Part shown: one piece after another, positions 7,184-16,226 of the stretch
Layout: each line of letters begins with the position of its first letter
Numbering within the stretch: position 1 is the first letter of the stretch
NCBI RefSeq assembly: GCF_036759925.1
Contig: NZ_JAPKIB010000012.1
Span: 62,001-126,000 of the forward strand
DNA length: 64,000 nucleotides
Origin: Kluyvera sp036759925
GTDB taxonomy: Bacteria; Pseudomonadota; Gammaproteobacteria; Enterobacterales; Enterobacteriaceae
Direction: 5' to 3'
Program-made: the position numbers and the translations under genes
Notes under the pieces: generated by a model
What the model was told of the DNA's origin: nothing
What the model saw: the letters and a program-made list of their open reading frames with translations, nothing else
Database searches by the model: none

Positions 7184-8641
7184 TCAGGCAACAAATTCAG
7201 CAACGGTCGATTTCGCACCTTTGCTCAGCAGCGACAGATAGGCTGCGGTCACCTGCTCAACAAATTTCGCTTCCTGCGGCAGGTCTTTACCGAAGATAGC
7301 TTCAATGCCCAGCAGCGCTTTCACGCGAGCTTCGCCCTCTTCGCTCTGCTGTACCACGCCCTGGATAACCGGCAGCAGCGGATCGCAAATTTCAATCGCG
7401 TTGCCCTGCTCATCCACGCCGCCGACGTAGCGCATCCAACCAGCAACCCCCAGAGCCAGCAGTGCGAAGCTGCTGTTATCCGCCAGGTGCCAGCGTACGG
7501 AATCGAGCATACGCTGAGGCAGTTTCTGACTGCCGTCCATGGCGATTTGCCAGGTACGGTGACGCAGCGCCGGGTTGGTATAACGCTCAATCAGCAGATC
7601 GGCATAGCGCGCCAGATCGACGTTTTGTACTTTCAGGGTTGGCGCTTGCTCCTTGAGCATCAACGCATGCGCGGCGCGACGGTAGTTGTCGTCACCCATG
7701 CAGTCGTTAATGTGCTGATAGCCTGCCAGATAGCCCAGGTAGGCCAGGAAAGAGTGGCTGCCGTTCAGCATGCGCAGTTTCATCTCTTCAAACGGGATAA
7801 CGTCGCTTACCAGTTCAGCGCCCGCTTTTTCCCATTCCGGACGACCAGCGACGAAGTTATCTTCGATAACCCACTGACGGAACGGCTCACAAGCTACACC
7901 TGCCGGATCGCGCACGCCGGTCAGCTGTTCGATTTTATCCAGCGTTTCTGGCGTCACGGCTGGAACGATACGGTCAACCATGGTGGATGGGAACGTCACG
8001 TGAGATTCGATCCAATCAGCCAGACCAGCATCAACCGCACGCGCATACGCACATACCACATTACGCATCACATGGCCGTTTTCCGGCATGTTGTCACAGG
8101 ACATTACGCTGAATGGCGGCAGACCAGCGGCTTTACGGCGAGCCAGCGCTTCAACGATAACGCCCGGTGCTGATTTTGGTTGATGTGGGTTCTGCAGGTC
8201 AGCCACGATAAATGGGTGATCGAGCATCAGTTGGCCCGTTGCCGGAGAATGGCAATAGCCCTTCTCGGTGATGGTCAGGGAAACGATAGCGACCTGTGGT
8301 TCGCACATCTTCGCCAGAACGGTTTCCAAACCATCAACCTGCGCATGCAGCGCTTCTTTGACGACGCCCACCACGCGGGCAGTCCATGCATCCGCGGACA
8401 TTTCCGCCACGGAGTATAAATTGTCCTGATTGTTCAGGTCGGCAATCTGCTGCTCACCGCCGATCAAGTTAACTTCGGTATAACCCCAGTCACTGCCGTG
8501 TTCTGCGGCAAGAATATCGGCATAGACAGCCTGATGGGCGCGGTGAAACGCACCAAAACCGAGGTGTACAATGCGCGGCACCAGCTTGCTGCGATCGTAG
8601 GTTGGGAGAGTTGCCTTAGCGGTTAATAGCTTATTCTGCAT
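7184..8641 (-). CDS. ydfI: mannitol/fructuronate dehydrogenase-family oxidoreductase YdfI
   Basis: A 485-residue polyol-specific long-chain dehydrogenase that aligns throughout with E. coli YdfI (486 aa) and more distantly with UxuB. The N-terminal nucleotide-binding segment VHLGFGAFHRAHQAVY and the catalytic segment KLRMLNGSHSFLAYLG (near residue 290) are intact. The family interconverts a hexonate and its keto form with NAD(H), for example D-mannonate and D-fructuronate. Beside the RspA-type dehydratase, the RspB dehydrogenase and a TRAP importer, it probably performs the reduction that yields D-mannonate. An operator-like site lies upstream at 8671. Confidence 0.93.
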   Translation of the reverse strand: MQNKLLTAKATLPTYDRSKLVPRIVHLGFGAFHRAHQAVYADILAAEHGSDWGYTEVNLIGGEQQIADLNNQDNLYSVAEMSADAWTARVVGVVKEALHAQVDGLETVLAKMCEPQVAIVSLTITEKGYCHSPATGQLMLDHPFIVADLQNPHQPKSAPGVIVEALARRKAAGLPPFSVMSCDNMPENGHVMRNVVCAYARAVDAGLADWIESHVTFPSTMVDRIVPAVTPETLDKIEQLTGVRDPAGVACEPFRQWVIEDNFVAGRPEWEKAGAELVSDVIPFEEMKLRMLNGSHSFLAYLGYLAGYQHINDCMGDDNYRRAAHALMLKEQAPTLKVQNVDLARYADLLIERYTNPALRHRTWQIAMDGSQKLPQRMLDSVRWHLADNSSFALLALGVAGWMRYVGGVDEQGNAIEICDPLLPVIQGVVQQSEEGEARVKALLGIEAIFGKDLPQEAKFVEQVTAAYLSLLSKGAKSTVAEFVA

Positions 8642-8670
8642 CTTTTTGACTCACTGTAGAGAATGTTGAT

Positions 8671-8684
8671 TGCCATACTAGTTT
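8671..8684 (-). promoter_or_regulatory. operator-like site upstream of ydfI
   Basis: TGCCATACTAGTTT matches the 14-mer TACCATACAAGTAT found before rspA and the TRAP operon at 11 of 14 positions. It lies 30 bp upstream of the ydfI start, where a repressor would act. The accompanying TGTGATCTTAC element of the other two promoters is missing here. Confidence 0.4.
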
Positions 8685-8810
8685 AACGAGACCATCACGC
8701 GAGATTTTGATTTGCGTTAATATATTGGCGATTGGTATGACATGATTTTTAAGTTATGTGACAGCATTGATAATCCACCACGTTGTTCAGATCAATGCCG
8801 TCACGCGGCT

Positions 8811-10088
8811 TTACATCAGGACTGTCGGTAAAAAAAGGGTGATGCTGGGGAAAATAACCAACATGAAAATGAACAGGAGGAAAGCGATTAGATAAGGAAT
8901 CGAGGCCTTTACAAACGCAACCGAGCTACAATTCAGGATACCGCAGACGGTATACATACAAATTCCGACCGGCGGCGTGTTTGCCCCCAGCAACGTCAGT
9001 ACCGCAAAAATCAAACCAAAATGGATGGGGTCAAATCCTGCTTCAACGGCGATAGGCAGCAGAATCGGCGTGAGCAGCAAAATGATCACGCTACCGTCAA
9101 ACAACATCCCTGCAACGGCAATCAGTGCCAATAGCAAAAACAGGATACCGTACTTATTTTCCGTCAACTGTAGGATAGTTTCGGCAAGTTGTTGAGGGAT
9201 CTGATCCAGGATGGTGATATGTCCCAGGATAGCCGCGGACATAATAAGCAACATGACAACACCAATATCGCTGATAGTTTGCTTCAGAACATCCCAAAGC
9301 ACGGCATTGTCCAGCGCTTTATAGACATAGCGACCAATAATAAATGAATAAAGCACGATAAATGCGCCAGCTTCTGTGGTTGTAAAAATGCCAAGACGAA
9401 TCACGACAATCAACACCACCGGGAACATTAACGCCCAAAAACTCTCTTTGAAACTACGCCATACTTCATGCCGATTAGGCAGTTTTTCTACTTCAGGTTT
9501 GATGTTCATCTTTCTGGCTAACAGATAATTGGTGCCCATCAGAATAGCCGTCAACAGTAACCCCGGAAATATCCCGGCCATAAACAGTTTTCCGATAGAA
9601 ACGTTACCAACAAAACCATACAGAATCAGCAAAATGCTCGGCGGTATCGTTGCAGTAATCAGCGAGCTAAAAGCAATGACCACGGCGCTAAACGCTTTTG
9701 GATAACCCCGCGCAACCATCGGTAACCCCAACACGCGTGCCTGCATCGCGGCATCGGCAGTTGCTGAACCGGAAACGCCACCCAATAAGCAAGCTAATAA
9801 CACGTTAATTTGTGCCAGACCTCCCACCATCCACCCAGAGATAATTCGGGCAAAGTCTAACAGGCGTGTCGTGACCCCAGACTTATTGAGTAGGTTGCCT
9901 ACCAGCAGAAATAATGGTGTAGCCAAAATAGGGAAAGATTGCGTCGGCGCTGAAAATTTCTGAAAGGCAATACCTACCGGGAGAAAGTCCGTGGTGAAGA
10001 AGAAACTCAGGCTGGAAATAGCAATGACCATCCCTACCGGCATGCCAATAACTAACAGTATGATGAAGAGAATAACCGTTAAGAGCAT
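8811..10088 (-). CDS. TRAP transporter large permease (DctM type)
   Basis: A 425-residue integral membrane protein, the usual DctM length, almost entirely made of hydrophobic helices (start MLLTVILFIILLVIGMPVGM) with the conserved LACLLGGVSGSATADAAM and TPILLPIAVEAGFDP segments. With the small permease and the binding protein upstream it forms a Na+- or H+-driven tripartite organic-acid importer. The ATG has an ideal AGGAGGAAGT site and overlaps the end of the DctQ gene by 10 bp, so the two are translationally coupled. The K-12 rsp region has no TRAP system; this operon is an addition. Confidence 0.95.
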   Translation of the reverse strand: MLLTVILFIILLVIGMPVGMVIAISSLSFFFTTDFLPVGIAFQKFSAPTQSFPILATPLFLLVGNLLNKSGVTTRLLDFARIISGWMVGGLAQINVLLACLLGGVSGSATADAAMQARVLGLPMVARGYPKAFSAVVIAFSSLITATIPPSILLILYGFVGNVSIGKLFMAGIFPGLLLTAILMGTNYLLARKMNIKPEVEKLPNRHEVWRSFKESFWALMFPVVLIVVIRLGIFTTTEAGAFIVLYSFIIGRYVYKALDNAVLWDVLKQTISDIGVVMLLIMSAAILGHITILDQIPQQLAETILQLTENKYGILFLLLALIAVAGMLFDGSVIILLLTPILLPIAVEAGFDPIHFGLIFAVLTLLGANTPPVGICMYTVCGILNCSSVAFVKASIPYLIAFLLFIFMLVIFPSITLFLPTVLM

Positions 10089-10564
10089 ACTTCCTCCTGA
10101 TCATCATGCTGCTGATATTCAATGTGGCAGCCATTTAGCAAAAAGGTTAAAGAAGAGAACACCATTAATAAACAGCCCGTAGGAACGGCGCTATTCAACC
10201 AGGCAAGGGATAATTCGGTTACCGGGAGCATTTGGCTATGTGTAGCCCAGGTAAAATTAAAACCATACCAAACCCCACAGAGTAAGAAACTCAGGATCAA
10301 AATCTCATTAAACCATATGCATACTCGCTGCATTTTAGGTGAAAATAAATTAGTCAGCGCATCAATACCTATATGCCGACGCAACTGAAACGCATAATCT
10401 ATTGCCAGCATACTTATCCATGCAAAAATGACCATCGCTATTTCCAGCGACCAAATAACAGGGTGGCCAACCGCGCGCCCTAACCCGCCGATCAGAATAA
10501 TAATAACAATAGCGACCAGACCTATTCTGGCGCAGGCCAATTCAAAATCTCTTAGCATCTTCAT
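10079..10564 (-). CDS. TRAP transporter small permease (DctQ type)
   Basis: A 161-residue protein with four predicted helices. The conserved DctQ features are visible: WSLEIAMVIFAWISMLAIDYAFQLRRHIGIDAL, with a tryptophan-rich second helix followed by the R/H-G-D segment. It is the membrane partner of the 12-helix DctM subunit and docks the periplasmic binding protein. It lies 36 bp after the binding-protein stop as counted between coding ends and overlaps the large permease gene. Confidence 0.93.
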   Translation of the reverse strand: MKMLRDFELACARIGLVAIVIIILIGGLGRAVGHPVIWSLEIAMVIFAWISMLAIDYAFQLRRHIGIDALTNLFSPKMQRVCIWFNEILILSFLLCGVWYGFNFTWATHSQMLPVTELSLAWLNSAVPTGCLLMVFSSLTFLLNGCHIEYQQHDDQEEVCS

Positions 10565-10616
10565 CGACAGAAGAACCTCTACAAAAAAGCAGGGCCACCG
10601 CCCCGCTTGTTCGTGG

Positions 10617-11600
10617 TTAGTTGATTACGCTTTCAACCTGCTTTTTCGCTTCGCTCAAACCCAGTTTTTCGGGAACGTACTGGCAGCTATCAATAAAGGG
10701 TTTAACATCCACTGTTGTGATGGTCATGCCTTTTTCCGCCATTTTTCTCAGCATGGTCTCACCAGCTGCAATAGTATTTTCTGAAGCCAGGTCGCCATTT
10801 TTCGTTGCTTCTTCTTTTAGAATGGCCTGATTTTCTGGGCTCAGAGTTGATAACCATTTTTGTGACACCACAATGCCTGTCATCAGATGAATATGGTTCG
10901 TTTTAGTGATATTTTTTGTTATTTCATAAAGCTTAGAACCATATACTGCCGTTGGCTGCGCTTCCGCCGCATCGACAACGCCAGTCTGGATAGAAGAATA
11001 AATCTCTGACCATGAAAGCGGAGTTGGCGCCCCCCCCATGCATTTAATCGTTTCGATGGTGACTGGTGCTTCTAGCGCCCGCACGCGTACGCCGCTCAGA
11101 TCAGCAGGAGTCACAACTGGTTTCTGAGTAACCAGCATACGCGCCCCCTGATACCAGTTGAACGAGAGCGCCGTCAGCCCAGACTCGCTGGCCATTTTCT
11201 TATTCCACTGTTCAAAGACCGGACTATGAATAAATGTCTTTAGCGTGGCATAGTTTTTAAAAACAAACGGTGCCGGAATAATCGCCATTTCAGGGACAAA
11301 TTGGGCGAGTCTGGCACCATCAACTACCACCCCAACGTTGCTACCAGCCTGCGCGTGCTGCAACAATTCATTATCTGCGCCAAGTTGGCCGCTGGAGAAT
11401 AACTTTATTTTGACTTCACCTTTGGTTCGTTCTTCTACTGTCTTTTTGAAATTTTTTAGACCGTTATATATAGGATCATCGGGTGATAATGAAGTACTGA
11501 CGTTCAGTGACTCAGCACCCCAACACGCTCCAGCGCCTAAAAGAGGAAGCACACTGCATAATTTCACCAGTTTAAATACAGAAAAGTTCCATTTTTTCAT
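10617..11600 (-). CDS. TRAP transporter periplasmic solute-binding protein (DctP family)
   Basis: A 327-residue secreted protein. The start at 11600 (MKKWNFSVFKLVKLCSV) is preferred over a GTG at 11609, because AGGTG lies 6 nt before it. A signal peptide ends near GACWGA. The DctP fold shows LSPDDPIYNGLKNF, the substrate carboxylate-binding arginine segment GVRVRALEAPVTIETIKCMG and AEAQPTAVYGSKLYE. The neighbours (RspA, RspB, YdfI) suggest an aldonate or uronate such as gulonate, idonate, mannonate or fructuronate, but specificity cannot be read from sequence. First gene of the importer operon; promoter at about 11795-11845. Confidence 0.94.
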   Translation of the reverse strand: MKKWNFSVFKLVKLCSVLPLLGAGACWGAESLNVSTSLSPDDPIYNGLKNFKKTVEERTKGEVKIKLFSSGQLGADNELLQHAQAGSNVGVVVDGARLAQFVPEMAIIPAPFVFKNYATLKTFIHSPVFEQWNKKMASESGLTALSFNWYQGARMLVTQKPVVTPADLSGVRVRALEAPVTIETIKCMGGAPTPLSWSEIYSSIQTGVVDAAEAQPTAVYGSKLYEITKNITKTNHIHLMTGIVVSQKWLSTLSPENQAILKEEATKNGDLASENTIAAGETMLRKMAEKGMTITTVDVKPFIDSCQYVPEKLGLSEAKKQVESVIN

Positions 11601-11794
11601 GTCGTTCACCTAGAGGTTATCAATAAAATAAATATATTTTTCTGATGCATATCTTTGGTAACGTTATCCAATGCCACCCATCAGTTTTTGCATAATAAAA
11701 GATTAATAGAAATTCTAATAAAATAAATTAATCCCCCATCACATCATCTTAACGCCACCAACAATTTGCCAGATAAACTTATCGCCAAAATAAC

Positions 11795-11842
11795 TACCAT
11801 ACAAGTATTTTAAGTATACTTTATCAAGTAAGATCACAAAAA
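11795..11842 (-). promoter_or_regulatory. TRAP operon promoter with operator and CRP-like element
   Basis: On the minus strand, TTTTGTGATCTTAC (11828-11841) is followed after exactly 19 bp by ATACTTGTATGGTAGT (11793-11808). The same two blocks with the same 19-bp gap occur upstream of rspA (15625-15673). TTTTGTGATCT is a perfect left half of a CRP site; if TATGGT is the -10 hexamer, the CRP centre falls at -41.5, the class II position. The ATAC-TT-GTAT core overlaps the -10 region, as expected for a repressor site (probably RspR). Factor assignments are inference; the identity and spacing are seen directly. Confidence 0.65.
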
Positions 11843-11872
11843 AAAGTCGCCTGTTTTTCAGACGACTTCTGA
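11838..11872 (-). terminator. ydfJ terminator
   Basis: On the minus strand a 10-bp stem (AAGTCGTCTG with CAGGCGACTT, one G-U pair, AAAAA loop) is followed by a run of eight T. It closes the rspA-rspB-ydfJ operon; its U-run abuts the CRP-like half-site of the TRAP promoter. Confidence 0.85.
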
Positions 11873-11889
11873 TTACTGCACAACAGTTA

Positions 11890-13266
11890 TCAAGCAAACT
11901 GCCGGTTAGCTTTTTTCTCTTGCGCTATCGAAAGATCGGCCGCATCTTCGGCAATGCTAAGATCGCGGTCGCAAACTTCCGGCATTAATAGTGCGGAAAC
12001 AAGACCAATAAGTGAGTAGCAAATTAGCATAATAACAATCGGATACCATGACCCGGTCATGTTACAGAAAATCCCTGCCAGTACCGGTCCAAAACCGACG
12101 GCGACCAGACCACCAGCCTCTTTTGAGATAGCCATGCGAGTAAAGCGATTACGTGAGCCAAACATCTCAGCCATCGTAATGTTTTCCAGTGCAAACAGCC
12201 CCAGTACCGCAAAGTTATGGATAATAATGATAGACATCATTATTACACTCGCGCTGTAAGTCTTATCGACAATGATTGACACCATTGGGTACGCCAGAAT
12301 AACAGCGGAAATACAGAGCAAGATATAAGGCAGACGGCGGCCATATTTATCGGACAACCAACCGAGTAGTGGGATTGTCAGGAAACCGATAACGGAACTG
12401 ATCATCAGCGCATCCGTTGGGATCCCTTTATCAAACAGCAATGTCTGTACCAGATATCCCGCCAGGAAAGTCTGAATCAAGCCAGAGTTACCTGCCTGAC
12501 CAAAACGAAGCCCTGTCGCTAACCAGAAAGATTTGCTGCGGAACATCGCACCAATGGTGTTATCGCTAGCCGCAGATTCACTAACAACGGCATCACCTTC
12601 GCTGACTTGTTCAAATACGGGACTCTCTTTGAGGTTCAGACGCAGCCAAATAGCGAAGATCATCACCACAACGCTTGCCAGGAACGGAATACGCCAACCC
12701 CAAGCGACCAACTCTTCACGATCTAACAGGAAGAACATCACCGCCCAAATAGCCGTAGCCGTCAGCGTACCGCAGTTGGTACCCATCGCCACTAATGAGG
12801 AGATCAGACCACGTTTACCTTTAGGCGCATATTCCGCAAGCATGGTACCAGCACCTGAAATTTCAGCACCCGCACCTAGCCCCTGAATAACACGCAACGT
12901 TACCAGCAGTACCGGCGCAAAAATACCAATCTGCGCGTACGTTGGTAGTACACCAATTAGCGTGGTACAGATCCCCATCATAGTGATGGTAATAAAGAGC
13001 ACCTTTTTACGCCCTACTCTATCCCCCATTTTACCAAAAATAACGGCACCAATAATGCGCGCTATATACCCTGCACCGTAGGTTCCCATCGCTAAAATTA
13101 ACGCCATTGCGGCGGATTGTTCAGGGAAGAATATTTCATGGAAAACAAGTGCCGCACCTAATGAATAGAGTTGAAAATCCATAAACTCTAATGCAGTTCC
13201 CAGCCAACCGGATACAGCGGCCCTCACTAAATCAGATGTTGTTCTTTCATGTGTTAATTGCGTCAT
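11890..13266 (-). CDS. ydfJ: MFS transporter YdfJ (metabolite:H+ symporter family)
   Basis: The protein has 458 residues from the ATG at 13266 (GGAG lies 11 nt before the codon); an in-frame start at 13296 lacks a site. It has 12 helices and MHS-family hallmarks (GWLGTALEFMDFQLYSLGAA and GKMGDRVGRKKVLF between helices 2 and 3). In E. coli K-12, as I recall, ydfJ is disrupted by the Qin prophage; here it is full length with no prophage. It is the last gene of rspA-rspB-ydfJ, so the cluster has two independent uptake systems for its acid sugar. Confidence 0.93.
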   Translation of the reverse strand: MTQLTHERTTSDLVRAAVSGWLGTALEFMDFQLYSLGAALVFHEIFFPEQSAAMALILAMGTYGAGYIARIIGAVIFGKMGDRVGRKKVLFITITMMGICTTLIGVLPTYAQIGIFAPVLLVTLRVIQGLGAGAEISGAGTMLAEYAPKGKRGLISSLVAMGTNCGTLTATAIWAVMFFLLDREELVAWGWRIPFLASVVVMIFAIWLRLNLKESPVFEQVSEGDAVVSESAASDNTIGAMFRSKSFWLATGLRFGQAGNSGLIQTFLAGYLVQTLLFDKGIPTDALMISSVIGFLTIPLLGWLSDKYGRRLPYILLCISAVILAYPMVSIIVDKTYSASVIMMSIIIIHNFAVLGLFALENITMAEMFGSRNRFTRMAISKEAGGLVAVGFGPVLAGIFCNMTGSWYPIVIMLICYSLIGLVSALLMPEVCDRDLSIAEDAADLSIAQEKKANRQFA

Positions 13267-13318
13267 TGCAATTATCTCCGGGTAAGATGCGTACAACTAA
13301 ATCGCATGATTCTAGTTA

Positions 13319-14338
13319 TTATTTATCAAATGTGAGTAAGACTTTGCAGCAGGATTTCTGATCCTTTTCAAACAATTCGATTGCATCAACAACATGGTGA
13401 TAATCAAAGTAATGCGTAATCAGTTTGTCAGGGTCAATGAATCCTTTTTCTAACCACTCCAGGACCACGGGGAATTTATTCGCATTGAGTCGAGAAGAAT
13501 AAATGGAAAGTTCCTTACCGGTGATACCTTGTTGAGTAATCGTTGACGGGTCACTGGAGAATCCCATCAGAACAATACGAGCAGCCGGGGAGGCCAGTGC
13601 GATCGCTTCTTGTAAAATCGTCGGATGGCAAGCGGCATCGACGATCAACGTCGGTTTAATCCCCTTTTCATCCAGCCATTCAGCCAGCGGTTTCTCACCG
13701 TTGTTAATAACCCAATCAGCGCCGCAGCGCTCTGCCATTGCCAGTCGTTCGTTAATTCGGTCAGCCACGATGACCTGCTTAACGCGATAGACGCCTTTTA
13801 ACGCCTGCAGGGTTGTTAGACCCATTGGGCCTGCGCCATAAATTAAGGCCACGTCAGCTTCTGTCGGGTTCACCTGGCCGGTGACATTTGCTGCAATCGT
13901 AAAAGGCTCAACCATCACGGCATGATGATCGGCAATATTATCGGCAACAGGCCACGCATTCTTCGCCGGGACGACGGCATATTCACTAAAGCCACCGTCG
14001 CGATGAACGCCGAGCACCACCAGCGAGGTACATACGTTAGGTTTCCCCACCGAGCAGGGGTAGCAATGCCCGCAGCTAATTACCGGATCGACACATACGC
14101 GCTGGCCAATTTTATTATCGGCAACACCTTCACCCACAGCATCAATCACGCCAAAAAACTCGTGACCAATAACGCGCGGATAACGCGCAAAGGGGTTATG
14201 GCCACGATAAATATGGCTGTCAGAACCGCAAATACCGGCTATTTTCACTTTAACGCGAACTTCACCCAGTCCTGGTTCTGGTAATGGCCGTTCTTCAATC
14301 ACCAACGCTTCAGGCTGTTTAACCACGATACTTTTCAT
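13319..14338 (-). CDS. rspB: zinc-dependent alcohol/hexonate dehydrogenase RspB
   Basis: The protein has 339 residues from the ATG at 14338 (MKSIVVKQPEALVIEERPLP), identical in length to E. coli RspB; the longer open frame starts inside rspA. It is a medium-chain dehydrogenase. The catalytic zinc ligands are in CGSDSHIYRGHN and GHEFFG, the structural zinc cysteines in CGHCYPCSVGKPNVC, and the NAD(P) fold in IYGAGPMGLTTLQAL. The proposed role in RspA-type pathways is oxidation of a hexonate (L-gulonate or L-idonate) to a keto-acid before reduction to D-mannonate. It lies 13 bp after the rspA stop in the same operon. Confidence 0.95.
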   Translation of the reverse strand: MKSIVVKQPEALVIEERPLPEPGLGEVRVKVKIAGICGSDSHIYRGHNPFARYPRVIGHEFFGVIDAVGEGVADNKIGQRVCVDPVISCGHCYPCSVGKPNVCTSLVVLGVHRDGGFSEYAVVPAKNAWPVADNIADHHAVMVEPFTIAANVTGQVNPTEADVALIYGAGPMGLTTLQALKGVYRVKQVIVADRINERLAMAERCGADWVINNGEKPLAEWLDEKGIKPTLIVDAACHPTILQEAIALASPAARIVLMGFSSDPSTITQQGITGKELSIYSSRLNANKFPVVLEWLEKGFIDPDKLITHYFDYHHVVDAIELFEKDQKSCCKVLLTFDK

Positions 14339-14351
14339 TTCTCGTTCCTTA

Positions 14352-15572
14352 TTACCAGTTCCACAACGTGCCATCTTCCAGGCGAGCCACCGGCAGATAG
14401 GCAGGATCGTACGGATATTTCGCTGCCAGTTTTTCGTCAAACTCGATGCCTAAGCCCGGTTTGTCGCCTGGGTGCATATAGCCATTATCAAAGGTCCAGT
14501 TATGCGGGAAGACTTCCAGCATCTGCTCGGAATAGCCCATGTATTCCTGAACACCAAAGTTAGGTACCCAAAGATCGAAGTGCAGTGCAGCAGCCATACA
14601 AACCGGAGAGAGGTCCGATGGGCCGTGAGAGCCGGTACGCACCTGATAAAGAGAGGCAAAGTCGGCGATACGACGCATACCGGTAATGCCGCCCGCATGG
14701 GTAATGGTGGTGCGAATGTAGTCGATCAGCTGCTCTTCAATCAGCTGTTTGCAATCCCAGATGCTATTGAACACTTCACCGACCGCAATTGGCGTGACGG
14801 TATGCTGACGAATCAGACGGAAGCACTCCTGGTTCTCCGCAGGCGTTGGATCTTCCATCCAGAACAGACGGTACTGTTCAATACTCTTACCAAAGCGGGC
14901 AGCTTCAATTGGGGTCAGGCGGTGATGCATGTCGTGCAGCAGATGTTCATCAAACCCGAACTGATTACGTACCGCATCAAACAGTTTCGGCGTGAAGTCG
15001 AGGTATTTTTCGGTGGACCACAGCTGCTCATCCGGCCATTGCCCTTTAGTCGCTGGTTCGTAGGCCAGCCCCTTACCTTTAGACATGCCGTAGGTGGTTT
15101 TCATGCCCGGCACACCGCACTGAACGCGAATGGCTTTAAAGCCCATCTCTTTATGACGTGCGTAATCTTCCAGCACTTCATCAATGGTATGGCCGGTAGT
15201 GTGGCAGTACACCATCACACCTTCTCGGGACGCACCACCTAACAGCTGATACAGCGGCATATTGGCGGCTTTAGCTTTGATATCCCACAACGCCATATCG
15301 ACCGCAGAAATAGCGGACATGGTCACCGGACCACGACGCCAGTAAGCGCCTTTGTAGAAGAACTGCCAGATATCTTCGATACGATGCGCATCGCGCCCCA
15401 CCAGCTGCGGGCACAAATGATCCTTCAGATAGGAAGCAACGGACAATTCGCGACCGTTTAATGTTGCGTCACCGTAGCCAACTAATCCGCTATCAGTGGT
15501 AATTTTCAGCGTGACAAAATTACGTCCAGGACAGGTTACAAAAACCTCAGCGCCCACAATTTTCATCTTCAA
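14352..15572 (-). CDS. rspA: D-mannonate/D-gluconate dehydratase-family protein RspA
   Basis: The protein has 406 residues and belongs to the enolase superfamily, mannonate dehydratase subgroup. Metal ligands are visible in DEHLLHDMHHRL, WMEDPTPAENQECF and VGEVFNS; the catalytic histidine region is HGPSDLSP. Members dehydrate D-mannonate or D-gluconate to 2-keto-3-deoxygluconate, some with low efficiency. The old name starvation-sensing protein comes from a proposed role in homoserine lactone breakdown. It is the first gene of rspA-rspB-ydfJ, and the promoter region at 15625-15673 copies that of the TRAP operon. Confidence 0.95.
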   Translation of the reverse strand: MKMKIVGAEVFVTCPGRNFVTLKITTDSGLVGYGDATLNGRELSVASYLKDHLCPQLVGRDAHRIEDIWQFFYKGAYWRRGPVTMSAISAVDMALWDIKAKAANMPLYQLLGGASREGVMVYCHTTGHTIDEVLEDYARHKEMGFKAIRVQCGVPGMKTTYGMSKGKGLAYEPATKGQWPDEQLWSTEKYLDFTPKLFDAVRNQFGFDEHLLHDMHHRLTPIEAARFGKSIEQYRLFWMEDPTPAENQECFRLIRQHTVTPIAVGEVFNSIWDCKQLIEEQLIDYIRTTITHAGGITGMRRIADFASLYQVRTGSHGPSDLSPVCMAAALHFDLWVPNFGVQEYMGYSEQMLEVFPHNWTFDNGYMHPGDKPGLGIEFDEKLAAKYPYDPAYLPVARLEDGTLWNW

Positions 15573-15597
15573 TCCTTAGCTTTACATCTCATCGGTT

Positions 15598-15622
15598 AGT
15601 GAGGCGAAACTTACGCCTCACT
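15598..15622 (-). promoter_or_regulatory. hairpin in the rspA leader
   Basis: Perfect 9-bp arms AGTGAGGCG/CGCCTCACT with a 7-nt loop lie between the predicted transcription start and the rspA ATG, 26 bp before the start codon. No U-run follows and the ribosome binding site (AAGGA) stays free. It may protect the mRNA or modulate initiation. Confidence 0.5.
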
Positions 15623-15624
15623 CT

Positions 15625-15673
15625 ACTACCATACAAGTATAAAGATCGAAAATTACCGGGTAAGATCACAAAA
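15625..15673 (-). promoter_or_regulatory. rspA promoter with operator and CRP-like element
   Basis: On the minus strand TTTTGTGATCTTAC is followed after 19 bp by ATACTTGTATGGTAGT. Both blocks and the gap are identical to those before the TRAP operon, while the 19 bp between them differ. A CRP half-site centred at -41.5 relative to a TATGGT -10 and a repressor site over the -10 fit RspR-repressed, catabolite-sensitive expression. Confidence 0.65.
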
Positions 15674-15749
15674 ATAAGCAGGGTATCGCAGGCAAAAAAC
15701 GGGGGGATCCAGCAAAAAAAAGAGGAGTTTGGCCCTTGCGGGCCAGAGG

Positions 15750-16076
15750 TTAAGCCCGGCCCCAGCCGGCAACAATAATCAGCATTCCGCATAACGCTAC
15801 CGCAGCGCCCAACCAGTCATACATCGTCAGCTTCTCGCCTTCGACGACCCGCAGCCATAGCAAGGCAGTAAAGATATATACCCCACCATACGCGGCATAA
15901 ACGCGACCGCTGGCGGCAGGATGCAGCGTGAGCAGCCAGACAAACATCGCCAACGCCAGCCCTGCCGGCGCCAGCAGCAACGGCGTTGCGCCCCGCTTCA
16001 ACCATAGCCACGGTAAGTAACAGCCGATAATCTCGCACAGCGCGGTAGCAAAAAAGAGCAGCGAAGTTTTTAACAT
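15750..16076 (-). CDS. ynfA: inner membrane protein YnfA
   Basis: A 108-residue, four-helix protein of the YnfA/UPF0060 family, the same length as in E. coli (MLKTSLLFFATALCEIIGCY at the N-terminus). The family is related to small multidrug resistance transporters and has been linked to drug and dye efflux in enterobacteria, though its physiological substrate is unclear. It is a single gene divergent from ynfB; both flanks match the E. coli order (rspA on one side, ynfB on the other). Confidence 0.95.
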   Translation of the reverse strand: MLKTSLLFFATALCEIIGCYLPWLWLKRGATPLLLAPAGLALAMFVWLLTLHPAASGRVYAAYGGVYIFTALLWLRVVEGEKLTMYDWLGAAVALCGMLIIVAGWGRA

Positions 16077-16226
16077 CGTTCATCATCATAAATATACGGA
16101 TGCCGCTATGATACGCAAAAATCAACGGGTTTCGACCACGGGATTTTCGCGGGTATGCCCACCGCCAGAGTTGTAGTAGACTGTTTTCAGGAGTCATCGT
16201 TTTCACCACGCTAAAGGAACTCACCG

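Noticed and set aside
7121..8173. 350-codon open frame on the plus strand opposite ydfI
   Set aside because: It is a shadow of the conserved ydfI coding strand; it has no ribosome binding site and its composition follows the codon pattern of ydfI.
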